Of a stretch of DNA of 64,000 nucleotides, positions 6,092 to 13,820 are shown one piece after another (position 1 is the first letter of the stretch; each line of letters starts with the position of its first letter). Below the pieces are notes generated by a model. That model was not told where the DNA came from. It searched no databases and was given only the letters and a program-made list of their open reading frames with translations. This DNA is from JARIHD01 sp963815935 (GTDB lineage Bacteria; Patescibacteriota; Saccharimonadia; Saccharimonadales; UBA4665): assembly GCA_963815935.1 (NCBI GenBank), contig CAWFIL010000001.1:1-64000 (forward strand), written 5' to 3'. Position numbers and translations under genes: made by a program.

Positions 6092-7201
6092 ATGGTTAGA
6101 CGTTTATTGTCACGTGCTCGCCGTATTCACCGCACAAGCGTGGAACACGAGCAGCTTACAAGTCTTATCAACAGCATGGCCGACGGTGTGATAGCCGTCG
6201 ACAATCATATGAAGATTGTTACCTCAAATGGTGCTGCGCTTAATATCCTGGACGTCAACAGTACGCTGATTGGCCGTCGTCTGCGGGAGATCTTGCGCCC
6301 CAGCGATAAGAACAATCAGCCTATCGACATCGAGCGTATGGTAGAAGATACGCGTATTCCGCAGTCCAACCGCGACTTGCTACTCAAGTACGCCGACGGT
6401 AGCCAGATCAACCTCTACTTAAGCATTGCGCCGGTGCATCTGGGCTATGGCAAACGAGGTCGTCGCGGTTTTGTATTATTGATGCGCGATATCACGCACG
6501 AAAAATCACTCGAAGAAGAACGCGACGAGTTTATTAGCGTCGTCAGTCACGAGCTGCGCACACCGATTGCCATCACTGAGGGCAACATCAGCAACGCTCA
6601 GTACATTACCGACAAGACGGGTGATATTGCCCAGGTGAAGACTGCGTTGGCTCAGGCCCATGACCAGATTATGTTTCTGGCCGATATGATCAATGACCTG
6701 GCGACATTGTCCCGCGCCGAACGCGGCAAGTTGGTAGTCGATATTCAGCCAATCGACGTTAACGCCTTGCTACGTAATCTGTCCGAAACCTATATGCCAG
6801 ATGCAAAAAAGAAAGGCCTGGAGCTCAAAATTGATATCGACGGCAAACTACCCGCCCTTATGTCGAGCGACCTTTACGTCCGTGAAGTACTTCAGAACTT
6901 TATCACCAACGCCATCAAATATACCGAAAAGGGCCATGTGGTCATTGGTGCTCGGCCAAAAAACAAGGGCATTAGCTTTACGGTTGCCGACTCGGGCATC
7001 GGTATTAGCAAGGGCGACCAAGAAAAGATCTTTGATAAGTTTTTTCGTTCAGAGGATTATCGCACACGTAAGAACAATGGTACAGGCTTGGGCCTGTATG
7101 TCACTATGAAGTTGGCGCGCTTGCTGCACGCCGAAATCGACGTCAAGAGCCAGCTGAATAAGGGTTCATCCTTTACGATTTATATCCCCGACTTGCAGTA
7201 A
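6092..7201 (+). CDS. Soluble PAS-domain sensor histidine kinase
   Basis: The protein of 369 residues has a PAS domain at about 18-140 (NSMADGVIAVDNHM onward), a HisKA dimerisation domain with the phospho-acceptor His-153 in SVVSHELRTPI, and an HATPase_c domain with NFITNAIKYT, DSGIGIS and GTGLGL motifs. No membrane segment is visible, so it senses a cytoplasmic signal. The PAS may bind a ligand or redox group. No response regulator lies adjacent, making this an orphan kinase in the window. I chose the ATG at 6092, 8 nt after the YgjP gene, because upstream in-frame sequence is that gene read out of frame. Confidence 0.9.
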   Translation: MVRRLLSRARRIHRTSVEHEQLTSLINSMADGVIAVDNHMKIVTSNGAALNILDVNSTLIGRRLREILRPSDKNNQPIDIERMVEDTRIPQSNRDLLLKYADGSQINLYLSIAPVHLGYGKRGRRGFVLLMRDITHEKSLEEERDEFISVVSHELRTPIAITEGNISNAQYITDKTGDIAQVKTALAQAHDQIMFLADMINDLATLSRAERGKLVVDIQPIDVNALLRNLSETYMPDAKKKGLELKIDIDGKLPALMSSDLYVREVLQNFITNAIKYTEKGHVVIGARPKNKGISFTVADSGIGISKGDQEKIFDKFFRSEDYRTRKNNGTGLGLYVTMKLARLLHAEIDVKSQLNKGSSFTIYIPDLQ

Positions 7202-7204
7202 GAG

Positions 7205-8731
7205 TTACTCTAATTTGGTAGCAACATACATAACCGGGACGCAAACGTTGCGGCCTTTCCAGTCGACGTCCGAGAACTCATATCGCCACATAGAGTATTG
7301 CAACAGTAGTATGTCGGTCAGTACGGCAAATGGCTCGGCAACAAGACCAAACCACCAGTTGTTCACTCGCGTGCTGCGCGCGCTTATTTGATACGTGGCA
7401 ACAAGCAGGAGGCTGGCAACGATTGCAGCCATGTGAGCTGTGGGCCCGACGGGCATCCAGGAGCCACCTATGGATAGCACAAAAGGCATTATTAGGAAGG
7501 TAGCCTCGAGTAGGCTGACTATCGCTACCTGGCCTGGCCGACGGTGCATCTGGGGGTAGCGCATTCGTATGGCTGTTTGGCGCTGATCTTCTACGCGTTT
7601 GGTGCTCTCGATGCCCAGTAATTGCCCCGAACGTAGAAAAGCGTAGCCCTCGCCAGCTATTAGACGCTTGGCAAAGTGTGCTTCGGGAACAATCGCTCGC
7701 TTAACGGCGGCAAAGCCACCGGCGCTGGCCAGCTCTTTGCTGTCAATAACCCAGCAGCTGCTGAGCACCGGCGGACGGCGGAACTGACGACGCGGCGGAA
7801 CTAGCTCCCACCAATAGCGCATTGCTTGAATGAGCGAGAAATTGCCGTAGGCCTCTTGCTGCCGCTCGGGCAAAATGCTGATCATCTTTTTGTTGCGCTC
7901 AAGTAGTGCGGTAATAAGCAGGCGCAGACTGTCTGGCGCAAACCGGATATCAACACCGCAAAAGATAATGTAGGCGCCGCTTGCTTCTTCGGCCAGTCTT
8001 GCGTATGCCTGATTTTTGGGTAGCCACGATTCGGATGGCTCTTCACCTTGCACGAAACGGACGCCGTCGTGGGCAAACTCGCGAATAATTTCTGGGGTAC
8101 GCTTGGTTTGGGAACAGTCATCAAGCACGATAATCTCTAGCTTAGGGTAGTCGCTCGCGATAAGTGACTGTAGGCACTGTTGCAAGTCTTCGGTCTCGTT
8201 GCGTGCTGGGATGGCCACTGTAATAGATGGTAGATCGGCATCGCTATACGACTTGGCTACCGTCGGCCAGGCCGTTCGACGCAACGTGCGGAGCAACGAC
8301 AATAGGAGTAATAGTGCTACGACAGCCTGTGCGATTGCAACAGCCGTCCACGTCACACGACCAGTGACAGGCCATTGGTCGTGTGTACGCCAGGCAATCA
8401 CCACAATAACCTGGAACAACAGTAACGACAGTGTGCTGCGCCTGGTTGCCTTGCGCAGATATGCCTCGTGCATACGCCGCTTGACAACGCGAGCAATGCT
8501 AAAAGCCCGGTAGATACTTAGCACACCTAACAGACCGCTAAACAAGTTTGGCGCATATATAAAGAGCCCTATGGCGGCAGCAAGACCAATAAAGATCGAC
8601 ATAGTTGCGAGCACACTACGCAGTATCACTGAACGTGTACCAACAGGATGGGCCACTAACTCCAAAACTGCCGCAGCCCCCAGCAGAATAAACATAATCA
8701 TCATATTGTCACTATACCGTACGGGGGCCAT
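7205..8731 (-). CDS. Membrane-bound family 2 glycosyltransferase
   Basis: A 508-residue protein with three to four N-terminal hydrophobic helices, a GT-A catalytic domain from about residue 165 (ITVAIPARNETEDL, then VLDDCSQT, then FCGVDIRF in the DXD position), and several C-terminal helices. The topology matches processive or polyprenyl-dependent GT2 enzymes that act at the cytoplasmic membrane. It is convergent with the histidine kinase gene, 3 nt away. The start could also be the ATG near 8704, since the first codons overlap a promoter-like TATAGT. Sugar and acceptor are unknown. Confidence 0.85.
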   Translation of the reverse strand: MAPVRYSDNMMIMFILLGAAAVLELVAHPVGTRSVILRSVLATMSIFIGLAAAIGLFIYAPNLFSGLLGVLSIYRAFSIARVVKRRMHEAYLRKATRRSTLSLLLFQVIVVIAWRTHDQWPVTGRVTWTAVAIAQAVVALLLLLSLLRTLRRTAWPTVAKSYSDADLPSITVAIPARNETEDLQQCLQSLIASDYPKLEIIVLDDCSQTKRTPEIIREFAHDGVRFVQGEEPSESWLPKNQAYARLAEEASGAYIIFCGVDIRFAPDSLRLLITALLERNKKMISILPERQQEAYGNFSLIQAMRYWWELVPPRRQFRRPPVLSSCWVIDSKELASAGGFAAVKRAIVPEAHFAKRLIAGEGYAFLRSGQLLGIESTKRVEDQRQTAIRMRYPQMHRRPGQVAIVSLLEATFLIMPFVLSIGGSWMPVGPTAHMAAIVASLLLVATYQISARSTRVNNWWFGLVAEPFAVLTDILLLQYSMWRYEFSDVDWKGRNVCVPVMYVATKLE

Positions 8732-8777
8732 TCGTGAAATCGCAGACTTTGTGGCGTGTCTGCGCTAGAATACGCTT

Positions 8778-11204
8778 ATGATACATGGTCTTTCCTCACG
8801 CAAGGTGAGGGCTTTACAGAAACAACATGGCCTAAATACGTTCGAACACGGGCCTCGCCGCAACCGAATCCTATTTGCCATGCTCGCACGTTTCAAAAAT
8901 CCCTTGGTTATTATTTTGCTTGTGGCTGCAACACTGTCGCTATTCTTTGGCGACAAAGCCAGCTTCTTTATTATCGCGACGATCGTTCTGCTAAGTGTTG
9001 GCCTAGACTTCTTTAATACCTACCGATCTGGACAAGCTGCAGAAGCGCTCAAAAACAAGGTCCGTGTTCGCGCTATTGCGGTCCGCGACGGGCACGAAAA
9101 ACAGGTGGCGGTGAGTGAGCTTGTACCGGGTGATGTTGTCCGGCTTACTGCTGGGCGTATTATTCCTGCGGACGGTGTAATTGTTGAAGGCAAAGACATC
9201 TATACTAACGAGTCGTCACTTACGGGGGAATCATTCCCACAGCAAAAACCGGTAGGCGAGCCGGTGTTCATGGGCAGCGGCGTTGTGAGCGGTGAGGGGT
9301 ATATGCGTGTAACCGAAACTGGCACCGGCACCAAATTCGCGCACATAGCTGCAGCCCTCCAGTCTGCGCGTCGCGTGACAGCGTTCGAGCGTGAGATACG
9401 CGAATTTAGCGTGCTGATTATTAAGATCACCTTTACGTTGGTGGTCTTCGTTTTTCTGGTAAATGTGTTATTCCACCGCAACGTGCTAGAGTCCGTCCTC
9501 TTTAGCTTAGCGCTGGCTGTCGGGCTAACCCCCGAACTGTTACCGCTGATAATTACGCTTAACCTTACCAAGGGTTCTATAAAGATGGCCAACGAGGGAG
9601 TTATTGTTAAACAGCTTTCGGCTATCCAAAACTTTGGTGCAATGGATATCTTGTGCACCGACAAGACGGGTACGTTGACTGAAAATAAAATCGCATTAGT
9701 TAAATACGTCAATGGCGAGGGCCACAGCTCTGATGCCGTACTGGAGCTCGGCTACATTGTGAGTACATTGTCGACTGGGTATGCCAGCCCGCTTGACCAT
9801 GCGGTGCGAGCCTTTACGCCAATCGACATAAGTGAATATAAGAAGATAGACGAGATCCCGTTTGACTTTGAGCGCAAGCGTGAAGCTGTGGTCGTGCACC
9901 ACGGCAAAAGCCGGCGCCGTTACTTATTGGTAATGGGGGCGCCTGAGGAGATTGTGAAGATATCGGTGGCCTACAATGACGGCCGTCATATGACACCGCA
10001 TCTCCAAGGACAAATTCAAGCCACGTACGACCAGTTAAGTAAGGACGGATTTCGTGTTTTGGCTGTGGCTCGCAAAGATATTGCCGTCGAAAAACGATAT
10101 GAACCAGAAGACGAGTCAGCATTGACGTTTGAAGGTTTTTTGGCCTTTCTGGACCCAGCAAAAGCATCAGTGGCCGAAACACTTGTGCGGATGCGTGAGC
10201 TTGGCGTGCAGGTAAAGGTTATTACTGGCGATAACGCCTACGTCACCCAAAAAATTGCAGCCGACATAGGGCTACAAGTAGAAGGCATGGTAAGCGGCGA
10301 GGAGCTAGCCAAACTAAGTGGGCGTGAAGTTAACGCCGTGGTAGAGCACAAAACAATTTTTGCTAGAGTCAACCCAGAACAAAAAATGCAGATCATTCAG
10401 GCTCTACAAGAGAACGGCCACGTAATTGGGTACATGGGCGACGGTATCAACGATGCGCCGTCCCTCCGGGCGGCAGATGTGGGCATATCGGTCAATAATG
10501 CCGTTGACGTGGCAAAAGACGCGGCTGATTTTATTTTGCTGCGAAAGAGCCTGCGCGAGTTGGCCAACGGTATTATCGAAGGGCGCCGGACATTTGCAAA
10601 TACCATGAAATATTTGCGTATGAGTCTTAGCTCGAACTTCGGCAACATGTTTTCAATGGCTGGCGCCAGTTTGTTCTTGCCTTTTTTGCCAATGCTTGCC
10701 ACGCAAATTTTACTTAATAATCTGCTATATGACACCTCGCAATTCGCCATACCTCTCGACAACGTCGACGATGCCGAGATACGCCAGCCTCGCCGGTTTA
10801 GTATCACTAGCATCAAACGATTCATGTGGTCTTACGGACTGTTGAGCTCGTGTTTCGATTTCATTACGTTTGGAACGTTGATGCTGCTTTTTCATGCCAA
10901 CCAACAAGTATTCCAGGCGGGGTGGTTCTTTGAGTCGATACTGACGCAAGTATTGGTGGTATACATTATTCGAACGCGTTTCGTGCCGTTCATTCAAAGC
11001 CGGGCGAGTTTGCCCATGGTGCTTACAACTCTACTGGTTGTAATCGGTGCGGCTGGCGTGGTATTCCTGCCCATCCGTACATTGTTCCGGTTTGGCTCAC
11101 TACACCCGTACCAAATAGCGTTGCTGTTGATGATCGTAGGTGTTTATCTGGTCTGTGCTCAGCTTATTAAGCGTCGCTTCTACGCCGACAAATCTACGAG
11201 GTAA
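8778..11204 (+). CDS. mgtA: MgtA-type P-type ATPase, Mg2+ importer
   Basis: The 808-residue protein has the P-type hallmarks: SSLTGES in the actuator domain, the phosphorylated Asp of DKTGTLTEN near residue 294, GDNAYVT, and MGDGINDAP. The stretch LAVGLTPELLP in M4 and NNLLYDTSQFAIPLDNVD in M6 match the Mg2+-importing subgroup IIIB (MgtA/MgtB) rather than Ca2+ or K+ pumps. It would use ATP to import Mg2+ at the inner membrane. The N-terminal region before M1 is short. No MgtL-type leader or Mg2+ riboswitch is visible in the 46-nt gap before it. Confidence 0.9.
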   Translation: MIHGLSSRKVRALQKQHGLNTFEHGPRRNRILFAMLARFKNPLVIILLVAATLSLFFGDKASFFIIATIVLLSVGLDFFNTYRSGQAAEALKNKVRVRAIAVRDGHEKQVAVSELVPGDVVRLTAGRIIPADGVIVEGKDIYTNESSLTGESFPQQKPVGEPVFMGSGVVSGEGYMRVTETGTGTKFAHIAAALQSARRVTAFEREIREFSVLIIKITFTLVVFVFLVNVLFHRNVLESVLFSLALAVGLTPELLPLIITLNLTKGSIKMANEGVIVKQLSAIQNFGAMDILCTDKTGTLTENKIALVKYVNGEGHSSDAVLELGYIVSTLSTGYASPLDHAVRAFTPIDISEYKKIDEIPFDFERKREAVVVHHGKSRRRYLLVMGAPEEIVKISVAYNDGRHMTPHLQGQIQATYDQLSKDGFRVLAVARKDIAVEKRYEPEDESALTFEGFLAFLDPAKASVAETLVRMRELGVQVKVITGDNAYVTQKIAADIGLQVEGMVSGEELAKLSGREVNAVVEHKTIFARVNPEQKMQIIQALQENGHVIGYMGDGINDAPSLRAADVGISVNNAVDVAKDAADFILLRKSLRELANGIIEGRRTFANTMKYLRMSLSSNFGNMFSMAGASLFLPFLPMLATQILLNNLLYDTSQFAIPLDNVDDAEIRQPRRFSITSIKRFMWSYGLLSSCFDFITFGTLMLLFHANQQVFQAGWFFESILTQVLVVYIIRTRFVPFIQSRASLPMVLTTLLVVIGAAGVVFLPIRTLFRFGSLHPYQIALLLMIVGVYLVCAQLIKRRFYADKSTR

Positions 11205-11230
11205 TAATTTCTGACAATTTGTATTACCCT

Positions 11231-11320
11231 GTCCGCCCGTCTGATGTTGTTTGCGCATAGCAGCGCAAGTACGTACAGACGGACGGACTAGGGGTAACAC
11301 CCGAGTAGGGGAGCACTCGG
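11231..11320 (-). ncRNA. Structured 3' UTR of the 11.3-12.0 kb GC-rich gene
   Basis: Thirteen bases at 11231-11243 pair with 11276-11288 with one mismatch. Inside, TTGCGC (11251-11256) pairs with GCGCAA (11263-11268), leaving a symmetric 7 x 7 internal loop. A second hairpin, CCGAGT/ACTCGG, lies at 11301-11320. There is no T-run on either strand. The element directly follows the stop codon of the minus-strand gene, like the structured tails of the other GC-rich cassettes. It is not a hammerhead. Confidence 0.6.
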
Positions 11321-11335
11321 AACTCGAAGTGCAGC

Positions 11336-12034
11336 CTACAGATCCATGTAGAGACGGTAGTTGCCGGCTTGGCTTGCGCGTCCGAGCGCGTCCGCAGGAA
11401 TCTTGCAGGTGGGGTCGTCGAGGTGGACGTACAATGGCATGTACAGCTCCAGGTGGGCGGCCACTCGCTGGAAGAACTCCAGGATACCGGCGTTTGGAGT
11501 GTCGCCAGGGATGCTGAGCCGCAGCTCATCATGCTCGATCATTGCCGCTGAGACCTCAGGAAAGTGGTCTTCGATGTCTCCGATGGAGATGCGCCACCTG
11601 CCGCAGTAGCGGACCAGTGTCAACGACAGTTTGTTGTCGCAGTTCTTCCGAACACGCATCTTGCCGTACGCCGATCCCTGGTAACGAGGGCGAACCACTC
11701 GCTCCAAGAAGTCGAACACGTTGCGGTCCAGAAGCTCCTCGATGTAGAATCGCCGATCTTCCTTGTATACGCCCGGCAACAGGCGACGACGGATGGTAAG
11801 CCAGCGGTAACCCCACTCGGCTACGTAGCTGCATTCGAACTGTTCCGCCGGGCCGCCAACCTCGTGTGCCAGCACATTCGGTAGTGCCGCTCGCACCAAC
11901 TCGATCTGGGCGACAGAGGCCTCGGGGCCCGCAGCGATCCGTGCACTGAAGTAACGGTCGTCGAGACGCATGGCCTGCGGAAAGACAAGCTCCAGCGCGC
12001 GGCGAAAGTTCTCGACGTCCATCTCCATGGACAT
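11336..12034 (-). CDS. GC-rich orphan protein
   Basis: A protein of about 232 residues, mostly alpha-helical in appearance and slightly acidic to neutral, with no recognised family and no signal peptide. I chose the ATG at 12034 because GGGG lies six nt upstream; the ATG at 12046 is the alternative. Codon use is strongly GC3-biased, unlike mgtA and the divergent gene. The leader carries two small hairpins (ATCTC/GAGAT and CCGGATA/TATCCGG), and the promoter is an extended -10 (TGTTATACT) in a TGCCGCATGTTA context similar to the hammerhead cassettes. It belongs with the GC-rich cassette set. Function unknown. Confidence 0.65.
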   Translation of the reverse strand: MSMEMDVENFRRALELVFPQAMRLDDRYFSARIAAGPEASVAQIELVRAALPNVLAHEVGGPAEQFECSYVAEWGYRWLTIRRRLLPGVYKEDRRFYIEELLDRNVFDFLERVVRPRYQGSAYGKMRVRKNCDNKLSLTLVRYCGRWRISIGDIEDHFPEVSAAMIEHDELRLSIPGDTPNAGILEFFQRVAAHLELYMPLYVHLDDPTCKIPADALGRASQAGNYRLYMDL

Positions 12035-12161
12035 TTGATTCCCCATTCACTCGGGTGCTCCGGATAGTATCCGGTATCTCGGTAGAGATGGTCAAAGTAT
12101 AACATGCGGCAGTAAACACTTATTTACAGAAAGTAAAATGTGTTTTAGAATGATCAAATAT

Positions 12162-12716
12162 ATGGGCAGTCACGTCTCCGGTCACACTACATATCGCGTA
12201 TCAACAGCTCGCTACTACTTTGAGGCTTTGCGTATGCGTATGCCCGGCCGCGAGACACTTGGCAAAATTGCCCTTGCGACAGGCGGCATTGCGGCAGCAG
12301 CGACGGCTGTTGGCGTGGCTATCTTTGGTGCGCAGCAGTTCCACGAAACAACCAGGACTCGTCCGGTAGCCTATGAGCGTAACCTAAGTAACGACGAAGC
12401 CATGCACAAGATGCTCGGCGGTGCGATATCTGAGGTTGATAGTGACATGAAGCATCTTATGGGCGGTCTGGGTGCATTTGCGCTGCTTATGGGTACTGGT
12501 GTTGGCCTGGTGGCCTACGGCTCGCATCGGTCCCAACAAGAGCGAGAGGACGTCTACGAAGCAGCGCCCGAAGCCATGTATCAGCCAGTAGACCCTCTGG
12601 GGCCAGACGACACCGAGTATGGTAATTATGAGACCAGCAGCGCAACAGACACTATTGAACTTGCGGCCATACCTCCGCTGCATGTCTCCGAACGCCTGTT
12701 TGGTGAAAGCCCATAG
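12162..12716 (+). CDS. Small membrane protein with two hydrophobic segments
   Basis: A 184-residue protein with two Gly/Ala-rich hydrophobic stretches (TGGIAAAATAVGVAIFGAQ and LGAFALLMGTGVGLVAYG) separated by about 45 polar residues, and an acidic C-terminal tail. The promoter TTTACA, 17 nt, TAGAAT places the -10 box 10 nt before the ATG at 12162, which argues for that start rather than 12138. No family is recognised. It is divergent from the GC-rich orphan and lies upstream of secE, separated by a terminator. Confidence 0.55.
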   Translation: MGSHVSGHTTYRVSTARYYFEALRMRMPGRETLGKIALATGGIAAAATAVGVAIFGAQQFHETTRTRPVAYERNLSNDEAMHKMLGGAISEVDSDMKHLMGGLGAFALLMGTGVGLVAYGSHRSQQEREDVYEAAPEAMYQPVDPLGPDDTEYGNYETSSATDTIELAAIPPLHVSERLFGESP

Positions 12717-12762
12717 TTACTATTGACCGTATCTGCCATTTGCGATATGCTTGACTTGTTGG

Positions 12763-12786
12763 AACCTACTGTATTGGTAGGTTTTT
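12763..12786 (+). terminator. Terminator before secE
   Basis: AACCTAC pairs with GTAGGTT around a 7-nt loop, followed by a T-run. A promoter-like TTGACC, 17 nt, TATGCT lies at 12723-12751, so part of the hairpin may also be in the secE leader and act as an attenuator. Confidence 0.7.
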
Positions 12787-12809
12787 TACATTTATAGGGG
12801 AGCAACAGC

Positions 12810-13196
12810 GTGGCAGAGCAATCAGAGAAATCAAAGCGCCGCATCGTCAAAAAGCCAGAGACTATTCGCGAGAAGGCCGAGAAAGCCGTCGAGACTAGTA
12901 AGCAACCCCGACGACTGCACACGACCAAACGTCGTGCAAGCGCACCATTCCGCGTAGCTGGCCGATTATTGGGCAAGCTTGGGAAGATCAAAATCTTCCG
13001 TATTATTGGTCTAATTTTGGTACCGCCGTACTTCCGTAATAGTTGGCGGGAACTGCGCCAAGTTACTTGGCTCAAGCCCAAGGAATCGTTCCGGCTCACC
13101 TATGCCGTTATCGCCTTTGCGGCGCTCTTCGGCACAGCAGTAGCCATCCTCGACTATGGTCTAGATAAAATATTTAAGCAGGTACTATTAAAGTAA
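12810..13196 (+). CDS. secE: Preprotein translocase subunit SecE
   Basis: A 128-residue protein with a long Lys/Arg-rich N-terminal region (about 75 residues), then the SecE signature helix (FRNSWRELRQVTWLKPKES) and one membrane helix near the C-terminus. SecE clamps SecY in the translocon. The GTG start is preceded by GGGGAG. The stop overlaps the nusG start (TAATG), the standard secE-nusG arrangement. The basic extension is longer than in the one-helix SecE of Gram-positive bacteria. Confidence 0.92.
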   Translation: MAEQSEKSKRRIVKKPETIREKAEKAVETSKQPRRLHTTKRRASAPFRVAGRLLGKLGKIKIFRIIGLILVPPYFRNSWRELRQVTWLKPKESFRLTYAVIAFAALFGTAVAILDYGLDKIFKQVLLK

Positions 13197-13738
13197 TGAG
13201 CAAGCGATACGACGCAACCAAACAGTGGTACGCAATCCACACCTACAGTGGCTACGAAGAAAAAGTAGCCGAATCTATCCGCCAGCGTGCCGATAGTTTG
13301 GACATGAAGGATAAGATTTTTCAGGTCTTGGTCCCTAAAGAAAAGATGATTGAGATCAAGAACGGCAAACGCCGTGTCGTCGAAAAGCGCATCTTCCAGG
13401 GCTACGTGCTTGTCCAGATGAAAATGTCCGAAGACGCTTGGTACATTGTTCGTAACACCCCGAGCGTAACTGGCTTCGTCGGTTCTGGTTCTGAGCCAAC
13501 ACCTTTGGGCAATGACGAAATCGAAAAGATCCAAAAGCGCATGGGTCTTGAACAGCCTAAGCACAAGATCGACTACCGCCTTGGCGAAGTTGTAAGCATT
13601 ACCGACGGTCCCTTCAAGGGATTCGACGGTGCTATTAACGAGATTGACTCAGCAAAGGGCAAGCTGAAGGTATTGGTCAACATGTTCGGCCGCGAGACAC
13701 CTGTCGAGCTGGACAGCCTGCAGGTCAAGCGCGTCTAA
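13196..13738 (+). CDS. nusG: Transcription termination/antitermination factor NusG
   Basis: The 180-residue protein has an N-terminal NGN domain (WYAIHTYSGYEEKVAESI) and a C-terminal KOW motif (GEVVSITDGPFKGFDG). It binds RNA polymerase and couples transcription with Rho, S10 or pausing. It overlaps secE by one base. Unusually, rplK-rplA does not follow directly: a terminator and two other genes intervene. Confidence 0.96.
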   Translation: MSKRYDATKQWYAIHTYSGYEEKVAESIRQRADSLDMKDKIFQVLVPKEKMIEIKNGKRRVVEKRIFQGYVLVQMKMSEDAWYIVRNTPSVTGFVGSGSEPTPLGNDEIEKIQKRMGLEQPKHKIDYRLGEVVSITDGPFKGFDGAINEIDSAKGKLKVLVNMFGRETPVELDSLQVKRV

Positions 13739-13754
13739 AGCAGAACAAATCCTA

Positions 13755-13786
13755 AAGATGCAGCTCACCATGGCTGCATTTTTTTA
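13755..13786 (+). terminator. Terminator of secE-nusG
   Basis: ATGCAGC pairs with GCTGCAT around an 8-nt loop and is followed by seven T. Confidence 0.88.
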
Positions 13787-13820
13787 TAGTAAGATACCGG
13801 TACACACTGAGGAGACCGAT

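Noticed and set aside
11231..11288. A third hammerhead ribozyme
   Set aside because: CTGATG occurs on the plus strand at 11241, but there is no GAAA core or matching stems in the right order.
13758..13820. Upstream start for the DUF1152-like gene
   Set aside because: The ATG lies within the nusG terminator hairpin.
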